Positions 53,859-62,722 of a stretch of DNA of 64,000 nt are shown here, piece after piece (within the stretch, counting starts at the first letter, position 1; every line of letters begins with the position of its first letter). The stretch is from Diaphorobacter sp. HDW4B (GTDB lineage: Bacteria; Pseudomonadota; Gammaproteobacteria; Burkholderiales; Burkholderiaceae_C): assembly GCF_011305535.1 (NCBI RefSeq), contig NZ_CP049905.1, positions 5,268,001 through 5,332,000 of the forward strand. The letters run 5' to 3'. Position numbers and translations under genes: made by a program. The notes under the pieces are model-generated. The model searched no databases. It had not been told where the DNA came from and saw only the letters and a program-made list of their open reading frames with translations.

Positions 53859-54460
53859 TAGGTCAAGTCACTATTGGAAGCAAGACCCATCTTTTCCAGC
53901 AACCGAGTGCGATAGGTACTCACGGTTTTCACACTTAGGGCTAGGTTTTCTGCAATGTCACCAGCAGTAGCACCTTGGGCCAACTTCAGGAACACTTGGA
54001 ATTCCCGCTCTGATAGAAAAGAGTGTGGTGGTCCATCAGATTTTCGGTCTAGTTGCTGCGCAAGGAGTTCGGCCACCTTGGGCGGGATGTAACGTCGACC
54101 AAGCGCAATTGTTCGTATTGCCTCTGCAATTTCTTTGGGATCGCACTCTTTGTTCAGGAAGCCACTGGCACCTTGCTGAATCAGATTTACCGCGTAATGC
54201 TCTTCGGGATACCCGGTAAGAATCAAAATGCCAACATCAGGAGCTTCAGCCCGAACTGCGGCCATGACATCGATCCCATTGGTGCCAGGCATGGAAACAT
54301 CCAAAATCAACACGTCTATAGGTTGGTCGCGAACAAGATCCAATGCTTCCTTGCCTGTCGCTGCCTCTCCCAAAACGCGGAAATCCACTGACTCAGAGAG
54401 AAAATATTTAAGCGAAGAGCGAAGGATTGCGTGGTCATCAACAATTCCAATAGTGATCAT
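53828..54460 (-). CDS. NarL/LuxR-type response regulator
   Basis: 210 residues. Receiver: DDH (residues 8-10), phospho-Asp in VLILDVSMPGTNGIDVM (about 54), and Lys in GFLNKECDPKE (about 104). LuxR HTH: LSEREFQVFLKLAQGATAGD then LSVKTVSTYRTRLLEKMGL (about 150-200). Its ATG overlaps the stop of an upstream frame (CAATGA), so it was the second gene of an operon whose first gene, probably its sensor, was removed by the IS3 element. It overlaps the umuC relic by 31 bases at its 3' end. Whether it is still transcribed is unclear. Confidence 0.88.
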   Translation of the reverse strand: MITIGIVDDHAILRSSLKYFLSESVDFRVLGEAATGKEALDLVRDQPIDVLILDVSMPGTNGIDVMAAVRAEAPDVGILILTGYPEEHYAVNLIQQGASGFLNKECDPKEIAEAIRTIALGRRYIPPKVAELLAQQLDRKSDGPPHSFLSEREFQVFLKLAQGATAGDIAENLALSVKTVSTYRTRLLEKMGLASNSDLTYYALKNGLIQ

Positions 54461-54566
54461 TGCAGCCTTTGATGTGTATAGACGCGATGACTTCGATCAT
54501 ATGGAAATCGCCACGCCCGCTCAAGCTGTTGCCCGAAATCGGTCGCACTGGCTGGATCCAACCGGT
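54457..54566 (-). pseudogene. 3' stub of the gene upstream of the response regulator
   Basis: About 35 codons ending RAWRFPYDRSHRVYTHQRLQ, with the stop overlapping the response-regulator ATG. The frame is cut at the IS3 end (54566) and does not resume beyond the element. By position it was likely the partner sensor kinase, but the stub itself shows no kinase motif. Confidence 0.45.
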
Positions 54567-54584
54567 TGAATCGCCCCGGATTTC

Positions 54585-55460
54585 CTAGACACTGTTGAGC
54601 CGTTGGGAATGCCGTCTTTCGAACTCTACCGGAGAGATATCTCCGGCGGTGCCATGACGCCTTTTCGGGTTGTAAAACATCTCGATGTAGTTGAAGACAT
54701 CAGCCCTGGCCTCATCGCGCGTCGGGTAAATCTGGCGGCGAATACGCTCGCGCTTGAGCAACTGGAAGAAGCTCTCGGCCACGGCGTTGTCGTGACAGTT
54801 GCCGCGACGACTCATGCTGGAGACCAGATTGTGATCTCGCAGAAAGCCCTGCCAGTCATGGCCAGTAAACTGACTACCCTGATCCGAATGCACCATGACA
54901 GGCAGCTTAGGCCTGCGACGCCACAAGGCCATCAACAGTGCATCGAGCACCAAGCCAGTATCGATGCGGCTGCCCATAGACCAGCCAACAACCTGACGTG
55001 AGAACAGGTCAACCACCACCGCCAGATACAACCAACCTTCATGGGTGCGGATGTATGTGATGTCAGTCACCCAAGCTTGGTTGGGCTCGGCGGCTGCGAA
55101 GCGGCGCTGCAGGTGATTGGGAGCGACGATGGCAGGTTTGCCTCCACGCATGCCCGCACGGCGTTTGTAGCCCGTCTGTGAACGCAGCCCCTCGATTTTG
55201 AGCAGTCGCGCCACGCGATGCTTGCCGCAGCGCTCGCCCAAATCACGCATGTCCATGGTCAGCTTGCGATAGCCATAGACGCCACCACTCTCGAGCCACG
55301 CATGCTTGAGAAGACCCAACAGACGTTGATCGTCCTTTGCACGAAGACTCATCGGTTGCGCCTTCCAGGCGTAGTAGCCGCTGGGGTGTACAGCCATGAC
55401 CTTGCACAGTCGGCGGATGCTGTACTCACCTTCATGGCGCTTGATGAATGCGTACTTCAC
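54585..55460 (-). CDS. IS3-family transposase OrfB
   Basis: 291 residues. An HTH_21-like N-terminal region (RRLCKVMAVHPSGYYAWK) and an rve integrase core. DDE residues: WVTDITYIRT (first Asp), VMVHSDQGSQFTG (second Asp), NCHDNAVAESFFQLLKRE (Glu). Starts at a GTG that overlaps the orfA stop (GTGA). In IS3 elements OrfAB is usually made by frameshifting, here possibly with coupling. Confidence 0.93.
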   Translation of the reverse strand: MKYAFIKRHEGEYSIRRLCKVMAVHPSGYYAWKAQPMSLRAKDDQRLLGLLKHAWLESGGVYGYRKLTMDMRDLGERCGKHRVARLLKIEGLRSQTGYKRRAGMRGGKPAIVAPNHLQRRFAAAEPNQAWVTDITYIRTHEGWLYLAVVVDLFSRQVVGWSMGSRIDTGLVLDALLMALWRRRPKLPVMVHSDQGSQFTGHDWQGFLRDHNLVSSMSRRGNCHDNAVAESFFQLLKRERIRRQIYPTRDEARADVFNYIEMFYNPKRRHGTAGDISPVEFERRHSQRLNSV

Positions 55461-55735
55461 CCGGACTGCTTGGCAAAGTACGCTGCGGCCTTTTTTAGGA
55501 TGTCGCGCTCCTCTGTGACTCGCTTGAGTTCAGCCTTCAGTCGTCGCAACTCCTCGGTTTGTGACACCTGTGCCGGCCGATCATGGGCAGGCGTTCCTTG
55601 AGCCTTGATCCATTGATAAAGGCTGTGCTGACTTACGCCTAGTCGGGCTGAAACATCGGCCACCTTATGGCCGCGCTCAGTGATCTGCTTGACCGCTTCG
55701 GTCTTGAATTCTTGGGGATATCTTTGCTTACTCAT
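55457..55735 (-). CDS. IS3-family transposase OrfA
   Basis: 92 residues. HTH_Tnp_1 domain (YPQEFKTEAVKQITERGHKV, ARLGVSQHSLYQWIKA) followed by a leucine-zipper-like coiled coil (ELRRLKAELKRVTEERDILK). Binds the element ends. The GTGA overlap with orfB is at 55457-55460. Confidence 0.92.
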   Translation of the reverse strand: MSKQRYPQEFKTEAVKQITERGHKVADVSARLGVSQHSLYQWIKAQGTPAHDRPAQVSQTEELRRLKAELKRVTEERDILKKAAAYFAKQSG

Positions 55736-55855
55736 GGCACCTCCTATTGGGCCTTAGATTTGAGGCTCAGAGGTGTCTAGAAAACCCGGGGCGATTCAGC
55801 ACACAGGAAGATGACATTGTTGCAATGCAATGAGCCCGAAGCACAACGCCAGAAA

Positions 55856-55886
55856 TAGAAAAGCCATGACTGTGGAGTCATGGTTT
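55856..55886 (-). terminator. Terminator of the czcCBA operon
   Basis: CCATGACT (55864-55871) pairs with AGTCATGG (55876-55883). The minus-strand transcript then reads CTTTTCT. It lies about 20 bp after the czcA stop. Confidence 0.72.
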
Positions 55887-55901
55887 TGGGTTCAAACGTC
55901 G

Positions 55902-58900
55902 TCAAGCAGTTTGGGCTTCTTTTGGCAATTCGTCCTCCGACGGGTCATGGCGATGTATGAGGCGATACAGCAATGGCAGCACGAGCAGAGTCAGAGCCGT
56001 GGATGAAAGAATCCCGCCAATCACAACAGTTGCAAGAGGACGCTGTACTTCGGCACCCGTGCCGGTAGCAATGGCCATGGGAACGAACCCGAGAGATGCA
56101 ACCAATGCCGTCATCAACACTGGCCGCAAGCGTGAGAGTGCGCCTGTGTGCACAGCGTCTGGCACCGACATCCCGGTTTCGCGCAAGGCGCGGATGGATG
56201 AAATCATCACAAGTCCATTGAGCACGGCAACACCTGACAGTGCAATGAATCCAATGGCAGCAGATATCGATAACGGAATGTCTCTCAGCCACAGTGCCAG
56301 AATGCCACCAGTGAGCGCAAACGGAATGCCCGTGAATACGATAAACCCGTCGCGAGCATTGCCGAACATAGCAAAGAGCAAGGTGAAGACCAGCAGCAGG
56401 GAGACAGGCACCACAATCTGCAAACGCTTTTGTGCCGACTGCATATTCTCGAAAGTGCCTCCCCAGCGTGTCCAGTAGCCACTGGGCATTTGAATGGAGT
56501 CCAAGTCCTGTTGGGCTTGTTCCACAAATGAGCCAATGTCTCGACCTCGCACGTTGGCACTTACAACAATGCGACGCTTTCCATCTTCCCGGCTGACCTG
56601 ATTTGGACCGGGCGACAACTCAAAGGTCGCAACAGCAGACAGTGGCACAAAGCCTTGTCTTGTGTCTCCTTGTTGAGGCAAGGCGATTGGCAAACGCTCC
56701 AATGTGGCGAGGTCATTGCGCACTGATTCGGGCAGTCGGACCTGGATATCAAATCGTCGGTCGCCTTCGAACAACGTTCCAGCTTCCTGACCACCAATCG
56801 CTGTGGCGATGGTTTGTTGCACTTCACCCATGTTCAGACCATAGCGGGACGCCTTCTCACGGTCGACTTGCACTGTGAGCATAGGCAAACCAGTCGTCTG
56901 CTCCACCTTGACCTCCGACGAGCCAGGAACCTTCTGCAGCATGGCTGCAATGGATTGAGCCGTGCGCTCCAGTACCTGCATATCGTCGCCGAACACCTTC
57001 ACAGCTACATCGCTGCGAACACCAGAGATGAGTTCGTTGAACCGCAGTTGAATAGGCTGAGAGAACTCGTAGTTGCTTCCAGGAATGCCTTCGACAATTT
57101 CCTGCACGGCAGCCAAGAGGTCCTCTCTGCTACGTTTGGGGTCAGGCCATTGTTCACGTGGCTTGAGCATGATGTAGCCATCAGAGATATTCGGAGGCAT
57201 GGGGTCTGCAGCGATTTCGGCGGTACCAGTACGTGCAAACACGCGGTCGATTTCAGGGAACTGCTCTTTCAGCATGCTCTCCAACTGCATTTGCATTTCC
57301 AAAGATTGCGTCAAGCTGGTGCCTGGAACGCGCAATGCCTGAATCGCAAAATCTCCTTCGTTGAGGTTGGGCGCGAACTCACTGCCCATTCGGGATGCCA
57401 ACAACAGACTGAGTGCCACGGCAACGACTGCCGTAGAAATGACAACCAAGGGCATGCGCATCACACTGGAGAGCAATGGCTCATAGGCCTTGCGGGCCCA
57501 TGTCATCAGACGGTTTTCTTTCTCTGCGACACGCTTGCCGATGAACAGCGCAATGGCAGAAGGGATGAAGGTCATGGAAAGAATCATTGCACCGGCAAGA
57601 GCCAAGACCACAGTCAGCGCCATGGGATGGAACATCTTCCCCTCCACGCCGGTCAGCGCAAAGATGGGCAAGTACACGACCATGATGATGAGCTGCCCGA
57701 ACAGCAAAGGCCTGCGCGACTCTTTGGCTGCAGCAAACACCTCATGAAAACGCTCGCTGCGGGTGAGCAAGCGTCCTTTGGCCTCTTGTGCATGTGCAAG
57801 TCGTCGCACGCAGTTTTCCACGATGACCACGGCTCCGTCGATGATGATGCCAAAGTCCAACGCACCAAGACTCATGAGGTTGGCACTGATTTTGTACTGC
57901 ACCATCCCCGTGAAAGTGAACAGCATCGACAAAGGAATGATGAGTGCAGTAATCAGGGCGGCACGGATGTTTCCAAGAAACAGGAACAAGACCACCACAA
58001 CCAGCGCGGCGCCTTCCACCAGGTTCTTCTTCACGGTCGCAATGGCTTTATCAACCAGTGTGGTGCGGTCGTAGACAGTCACAATCTTCACGCCCTCGGG
58101 CATGTTCTTGCGAATGGATTCCATACGTGCATCCACTGCCTTTGAGACAACACGGCTGTTTTCGCCGATGAGCATGAACACTGTGCCCAGCACCACCTCA
58201 CGTCCGTTGTCCGTGGCCGCACCAGTGCGAAGCTCACGCCCCAACTCCACGTCAGCCAAATCACGAATACGTACCGGTTGACCTTGCACTGTACTCACGA
58301 TGACCTCTTTCAGGTCGTCGATGCCTTTGACTTGGCCAGGTGCGCGAATCAGATACTGCTCTCCTTCACGTTCGATGTACCCGGCACCGACGTTGGTGTT
58401 GTTGTTCTGTAGTGCGGTAACCAGCTTGTCCATTGAAATGCCGTAAGACGCGAGCTTGTCAGGACGCGGCGCAATCAAGTACTCCTTGGAAAATCCGCCA
58501 ATCGAATTGATTTCGGTAACGCCCGGCACATTGCGCAGCTGCGGCTTAACAACCCAATCCTGGATTTCACGCAAGTCCATCGGCGTGTAAGGCGTACCGT
58601 CTTTCTTCTTGGCGCCTTCTTCGGCCTCAACGGTCCAAAGATAGATTTCACCGAGGCCTGTAGAGATTGGCCCCATGCTTGGAGAGACGCCAGACGGCAG
58701 CTTCTCTCGTGCCTCCTGAATGCGCTCATTGACTAACTGTCGAGCAAAGTAGATATCAGTGCCATCCTTGAAGATGACGGTAACTTGTGAAAGCCCATAT
58801 CGGGACAAGGAGCGTGTTTGCTCCAGATTCGGCAGGCCTGCCATCACGGTTTCAATCGGGTACGTAATGCGTTGTTCGGTCTCCAGCGGGGAGTATCCTG

Positions 58901-59060
58901 GTGCTTGCGTATTGATTTGAACCTGAACATTGGTGATGTCTGGCACGGCATCGATTGACAGCCGCTGGTAGCTGAAGACGCCGAGGATGGCCATCGCGAC
59001 GACGGTCACCATGACCAGCCAACGTTGCTCGATGGCGAAGCGGATGATGCGCTCAAACAT
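55902..59060 (-). CDS. czcA: Heavy-metal efflux RND pump CzcA
   Basis: 1052 residues, the inner-membrane proton/metal antiporter of a CzcCBA tripartite pump. Full length with twelve helices and two large periplasmic loops. The helix-4 motif LDFGIIIDGAVVIVENCVRR (about 400-420) places it in the divalent-cation (Zn/Co/Cd or Co/Ni) HME groups rather than the Cu/Ag group. The N-terminus FERIIRFAIEQRWLVM and VPDITNVQVQINTQAPGYSP are typical. Third gene of czcCBA, 12 bases after czcB. Exact metal specificity is inferred. Confidence 0.94.
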   Translation of the reverse strand: MFERIIRFAIEQRWLVMVTVVAMAILGVFSYQRLSIDAVPDITNVQVQINTQAPGYSPLETEQRITYPIETVMAGLPNLEQTRSLSRYGLSQVTVIFKDGTDIYFARQLVNERIQEAREKLPSGVSPSMGPISTGLGEIYLWTVEAEEGAKKKDGTPYTPMDLREIQDWVVKPQLRNVPGVTEINSIGGFSKEYLIAPRPDKLASYGISMDKLVTALQNNNTNVGAGYIEREGEQYLIRAPGQVKGIDDLKEVIVSTVQGQPVRIRDLADVELGRELRTGAATDNGREVVLGTVFMLIGENSRVVSKAVDARMESIRKNMPEGVKIVTVYDRTTLVDKAIATVKKNLVEGAALVVVVLFLFLGNIRAALITALIIPLSMLFTFTGMVQYKISANLMSLGALDFGIIIDGAVVIVENCVRRLAHAQEAKGRLLTRSERFHEVFAAAKESRRPLLFGQLIIMVVYLPIFALTGVEGKMFHPMALTVVLALAGAMILSMTFIPSAIALFIGKRVAEKENRLMTWARKAYEPLLSSVMRMPLVVISTAVVAVALSLLLASRMGSEFAPNLNEGDFAIQALRVPGTSLTQSLEMQMQLESMLKEQFPEIDRVFARTGTAEIAADPMPPNISDGYIMLKPREQWPDPKRSREDLLAAVQEIVEGIPGSNYEFSQPIQLRFNELISGVRSDVAVKVFGDDMQVLERTAQSIAAMLQKVPGSSEVKVEQTTGLPMLTVQVDREKASRYGLNMGEVQQTIATAIGGQEAGTLFEGDRRFDIQVRLPESVRNDLATLERLPIALPQQGDTRQGFVPLSAVATFELSPGPNQVSREDGKRRIVVSANVRGRDIGSFVEQAQQDLDSIQMPSGYWTRWGGTFENMQSAQKRLQIVVPVSLLLVFTLLFAMFGNARDGFIVFTGIPFALTGGILALWLRDIPLSISAAIGFIALSGVAVLNGLVMISSIRALRETGMSVPDAVHTGALSRLRPVLMTALVASLGFVPMAIATGTGAEVQRPLATVVIGGILSSTALTLLVLPLLYRLIHRHDPSEDELPKEAQTA

Positions 59061-59072
59061 ATGGACCCCGCT

Positions 59073-60416
59073 TCAATGCGTGTGCTCGGCCGATGCCTTG
59101 CCCAACTCGGCCTTCAGCATGAAGGAGCCATCCTTGACATAGTCTTGTCCTGCCTTGAGGCCTGACGTGACTTCGGTGGTCCTTCCGTCGAAGCGTCCCA
59201 ATTGAACGACCTGGGCCTTGTAGCCACCGTCCACAGGAACAAACACCACACTCTCTTTGCCGTCCGGCCGTTGAATGGCCTTGGCGTCCACCGCAATCGG
59301 CACCTGCGACTCATCTGCAAGTACCTTCACATCTACAAACAGACCGGGTCTCCACACCCCTTGAGGATTGGCAAGTGCCACACGCGCAGGCGCTGTACGT
59401 GTCTGCTCGCCAATCAATGCGCCTACATACGCGACCTTACCTTCTGCTGATGAATCGAAAGCTGTGGCACGTACCGTGACCGGCGAGCCAACGCGGACAT
59501 ACGGCAACTGTGGAGCTGCGACATTCATTTCAGCCCATACTGAACTCAGGTCCGATACGGTGAATGACGCTGTACTCTCGGTCACCGATTCATCAACGGT
59601 CAAATGTTTCTCCACGACGACTCCTGCTAGGGGCGCGCGCAACTCGTAGCGGCTGGTGCCGCCAGCTCCTGCACCAATGGCAGAAAGCTTCTGTAAAACG
59701 TTGGTGACGGAAATCTCGGCTTCTTGTAGTGCTTGGCGAGCCTGCAAGTAGTCTTGCTCGGCGGAAATCTTTTCCTCCCAGAGCTGCTTTTCACGTTGGT
59801 AGGTATTCTTCGCCAACGCCAAGCGCTTCTGTGCCGTTTGCAGTTCGCTGCGCTGGTCGGAAACCGTAGCACTTTGAATCACTGCCAACAGTTGCCCCTT
59901 GGCGACTTGTTCACCCAGCCGGGCATGAACTGAAGCCACAACGCCGGCCACGCGTGGCACCACGTGGGCGGTCCGGTCTTCGTCGAAGCGAATCTCTCCG
60001 GGCAATATAACTTCCTTGCGGATGGATGCAGAACCGGCTTTGGCAAGTACTACGCCTACTTTCTGAGACTGAGCTGCACTGAGCTTGACGAGTCTTTCCT
60101 CCTCATGGCCTTGCTCGTCGCCCTCATGCTTTCTCGCTACCGATTCAGCGCGCTCGTCATGGTGCTCACCGTTGGCATGGTTATCGGCCTCCTTGTGTTT
60201 ATCGCGCTTGGCAGCAGGTTCATCATGATGCTCCCCGTCTTTATGTGAATCAGCATCCGCGTGGCCTGATGCGGCAGCAGGAGCCGATGCACCGGAAGAG
60301 CCAGAGGTCCGCAAGATGAGTGCCCCTGCGACCATGCCGCAAGCAAGAATCACGGCAACCGCAATCCAGTGCTTGGAAGCCGTGAGCGACGAGTCAAATT
60401 TACTTTTTTCAGACAT
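59073..60416 (-). CDS. czcB: RND periplasmic adaptor CzcB
   Basis: 447 residues. N-terminal membrane anchor (HWIAVAVILACGMVAGALIL), then a His/Asp/Glu-rich stretch (GHADADSHKDGEHHDE, ANGEHHDERAE, about 45-115) likely to bind metal ions in the periplasm. The HlyD core follows: lipoyl/barrel parts VVASVHARLGEQVAKGQLLA, a helical hairpin (LQTAQKRLALAKNTYQREKQ) and ELRAPLAGVVVEKHLTVDES. It bridges CzcA and CzcC. Two bases separate it from czcC. Confidence 0.92.
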   Translation of the reverse strand: MSEKSKFDSSLTASKHWIAVAVILACGMVAGALILRTSGSSGASAPAAASGHADADSHKDGEHHDEPAAKRDKHKEADNHANGEHHDERAESVARKHEGDEQGHEEERLVKLSAAQSQKVGVVLAKAGSASIRKEVILPGEIRFDEDRTAHVVPRVAGVVASVHARLGEQVAKGQLLAVIQSATVSDQRSELQTAQKRLALAKNTYQREKQLWEEKISAEQDYLQARQALQEAEISVTNVLQKLSAIGAGAGGTSRYELRAPLAGVVVEKHLTVDESVTESTASFTVSDLSSVWAEMNVAAPQLPYVRVGSPVTVRATAFDSSAEGKVAYVGALIGEQTRTAPARVALANPQGVWRPGLFVDVKVLADESQVPIAVDAKAIQRPDGKESVVFVPVDGGYKAQVVQLGRFDGRTTEVTSGLKAGQDYVKDGSFMLKAELGKASAEHTH

Positions 60417-60418
60417 GT

Positions 60419-61771
60419 TCAGATTCCAGTTTTTGCAGTATCCGTGGATGGCACTGCCATTGACGACGTGCCGAGCAGTCGGTCTATTTCTGCCCGCGCT
60501 TTATGCGATGCCATCAGTTGCTCAAGCAGTTTCCGTTGGCTTTCGAACAACGTACGTTGGGCGTCCAGTACGTCCAAGAAATTGAATTTGCCCAGCGTAA
60601 ATCCACGCACAGACACGTCATAGGCTGATTGCGCAGTAGGAATGACGCGACTCTTGAGGAGTGATAGTTGCTGATTGCTGCTAAGTAATTGCTGCCGAGC
60701 AGCGAACACCTGTGATTGGAGTTGAAGACGCTGCTCTTGAAGCTTCTGCTCGGCTTGGTCGACCTTGCGCAAGGCTTGAAGCTGATTACCTGCATTGCGG
60801 TCGAAGAGAGGCAGAGGAATGCTGACTCCAAAAACAATTTGGTTTCGTCCCACCTCCTTGGCACGCTTGACACCGATGCTCACAGTCGGGTCTTGCATTC
60901 GCTTCGCATGCTCAAGCTCGGAAGCTGCCCGGCTCTGGTCCAGCACGTGTCGCGCGAGGACCATGGAAGGTGCAGCTTCAAGGAGCGTTTCCAGTTGGTC
61001 TGCGGTGGGCGCTTCCGCTATGGCTGCGAAATCACCACTGGCTTCACCAACGTCAGCGGCCGTACCACCCCAAAGCGAAGCAATATTTTGCTGGGCGACC
61101 GCAATCGAAGACTTGGCCTGTTGCAACTCAAGTGCCGCATTTGCCTGAGCTACCTGTGCACGGCTCGCCTCAAGCGGTGCCACCTTGCCAGCTTGAACGC
61201 GTTTCTCTGCGGCGTTTGCGGCATGTGCCGCCAGTTCGTGTGTCATGGACGCAAACTGCACTCGCTGCTGAGCGAGCAATAGCTCATTGAAATACGTCAC
61301 CAGCTGAAATCTGAGGGCCACTTGCGTTTCGAAAACTGTGGCATGTGCAACAGCCTTTTCGCCTTCAGCGATGCGCATGCGCGCTTCACGCTTGCCTCCC
61401 AGTTCAATGAGCTGGTTGATTTGCATGGTGCTGGAGCGGGCGTTCGAGCGCGTGTCCTCTTGGTTGAACGCCAACTCCGGATTCGGGTGAACCTTGCTTT
61501 GCAAAATCCCCCCCTCGGTTGCAGCCGCACCGTATTTGGCTGCCTGCAGACCCGGATTGGCTGCAAGGGCTTTTTCCCAAGCGACGGCCAAGGTGGTCGT
61601 GTTTCTCACCCCAGGCTCCGGACTTGCCACGCGTCCGTTCGCCGTTGCTGGAGAGTCGAGGGTTGTCGCTGCGTTAGCCGAGAATGAGCAAGCGACTGCG
61701 AGTGAGAGGAACGATAGATATGTTTTGGGGAGCAAAAGTGTCCCTGCGGGACCAAGCGATAAAGTAGCCAT
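60419..61771 (-). CDS. czcC: Outer membrane efflux protein CzcC
   Basis: About 450 residues with a signal peptide (LSFLSLAVACSFSANA, cleavage at ANA-ATT). TolC-like outer membrane factor with two OEP repeats: TLAVAWEKALAANPGLQAAK, VHPNPELAFNQEDTRS, and LPLFDRNAGNQLQALRKVDQ. First gene of czcCBA. I start it at 61771, where GGAGAAGCACAC precedes the ATG. A longer upstream frame has no support. The divergent czcRS genes begin 261 bp away. Confidence 0.9.
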   Translation of the reverse strand: MATLSLGPAGTLLLPKTYLSFLSLAVACSFSANAATTLDSPATANGRVASPEPGVRNTTTLAVAWEKALAANPGLQAAKYGAAATEGGILQSKVHPNPELAFNQEDTRSNARSSTMQINQLIELGGKREARMRIAEGEKAVAHATVFETQVALRFQLVTYFNELLLAQQRVQFASMTHELAAHAANAAEKRVQAGKVAPLEASRAQVAQANAALELQQAKSSIAVAQQNIASLWGGTAADVGEASGDFAAIAEAPTADQLETLLEAAPSMVLARHVLDQSRAASELEHAKRMQDPTVSIGVKRAKEVGRNQIVFGVSIPLPLFDRNAGNQLQALRKVDQAEQKLQEQRLQLQSQVFAARQQLLSSNQQLSLLKSRVIPTAQSAYDVSVRGFTLGKFNFLDVLDAQRTLFESQRKLLEQLMASHKARAEIDRLLGTSSMAVPSTDTAKTGI

Positions 61772-62032
61772 GTGTGCTTCTCCGGGAATCCTGGTTGGGC
61801 GCACATGAAGTCTTGCCGCCGGCGGGCGGCAAGGAGTCCAGTAGACAAATTGCAGTGTTCGAGCGGACCACGTCGCACAGATGCAGCGGCCAGCACAATG
61901 GCTGAACTTCGCTGGGAAGGTTTCAATGTGCGATTGGGAAGACTTTAGAAACCAATAGCGAACACAAAGGCGTCTGAAAGATGACAAATTTGTAATCTAC
62001 GGTTTCCGTGCAAATCCGCGAAAATGGTGTAC
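61772..62032. promoter_or_regulatory. Divergent czcC-czcR control region
   Basis: 261 bp between two oppositely transcribed metal-resistance units. AT-rich around 61930-62010, where ACAAATTTGT (palindromic) lies near 61983-61992. A CzcR binding site is expected here, but I cannot define its borders from one copy. Confidence 0.45.
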
Positions 62033-62722
62033 ATGAGATTGCTGCTGATTGAAGACGAAGCCAAGCTAGGCGAGTACCTCCGAAAAGGACTCGCTGAGGA
62101 AGGCTATACCGTTGATGTGGCTTCAAATGGCATCGATGGATTGCATCTGGCCACGGAGCTGGACTATGACCTCATAGTTCTGGATGGCATGCTCCCAGGC
62201 ATCGACGGCTTCGCTGTACTGGCGGCACTTCGGCAATCCAAATCGATTCCCGTACTAATGCTCACAGCACGTGCTGATGTGGAGGACCGGGTTCGAGGAC
62301 TTCAGAGCGGTGCCGATGACTACATGATTAAGCCATTCGCTTTCTCGGAGCTCGTTGCCCGTATTCAGGTTCTGCTTCGCCGAGTGCATGCACATCACGC
62401 CTCTCCCGAGCCCACATCGCTCAAAGAGGCAGACTTGGAGGTTGACCTCATTCGTCGCAAGGCGGTGCGAGCAGGAGTGCGCCTGGACCTGACCGCCAAG
62501 GAGTTCAATCTTCTAGCGCTGTTGCTGCGGCGGCAGGGAAAAGTGCTGTCTCGCACAGAACTGGCATCCCAAGTCTGGGATATGAACTTTGACAGCGAAA
62601 CCAATGTGGTGGAAGTGGCCGTGCGACGCCTACGCATGAAAGTCGACCAGCCATTTGAGTCTCCACTCATTCATACGGTCCGTGGTATGGGCTACGTGCT
62701 GGAGAGCCGAGCCCAGTCATGA
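62033..62722 (+). CDS. czcR: Heavy-metal response regulator CzcR
   Basis: About 229 residues, OmpR family. MRLLLIEDEAKLGEYLRKGL, phospho-Asp in LIVLDGMLPGIDGF (about 51), Lys in DYMIKPFAFSEL (about 101), winged helix DLTAKEFNLLALLLRRQGKV to VVEVAVRRLRMKVD. Likely activates the divergent czcCBA genes. The ATG at 62033 is preferred to the GTG at 62024. Its stop overlaps the sensor ATG (ATGA). Confidence 0.92.
   Translation: MRLLLIEDEAKLGEYLRKGLAEEGYTVDVASNGIDGLHLATELDYDLIVLDGMLPGIDGFAVLAALRQSKSIPVLMLTARADVEDRVRGLQSGADDYMIKPFAFSELVARIQVLLRRVHAHHASPEPTSLKEADLEVDLIRRKAVRAGVRLDLTAKEFNLLALLLRRQGKVLSRTELASQVWDMNFDSETNVVEVAVRRLRMKVDQPFESPLIHTVRGMGYVLESRAQS

Larger units (their letters stand above)
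54567..55798 (-). mobile_element. IS3-family insertion sequence
   Basis: 1232 bp. Left end TGAATCGCCCCGGATTTCCT and right end (inward) TGAATCGCCCCGGGTTTTCT, continuing AGACA on both, form a 25-bp imperfect inverted repeat with three mismatches. It encodes OrfA and OrfB. The flanking bases (GGT on the left, GCA on the right) do not match, so no target duplication remains. This points to a rearrangement or an adjacent deletion. Confidence 0.9.

Noticed and set aside
49400-53900. Integron gene-cassette array
   Set aside because: Small genes in one direction suggested cassettes, but no attC-like inverse/core sites or integrase gene were found. The hairpins are ordinary terminators.
49400-54600. 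E1, E2, E3 or deubiquitinase (JAB/ThiF-type) partners for the ubiquitin-like protein
   Set aside because: None of the small products shows a ThiF nucleotide-binding loop, a JAMM motif or an E2-like Cys site, so no Bil-type conjugation operon is claimed.
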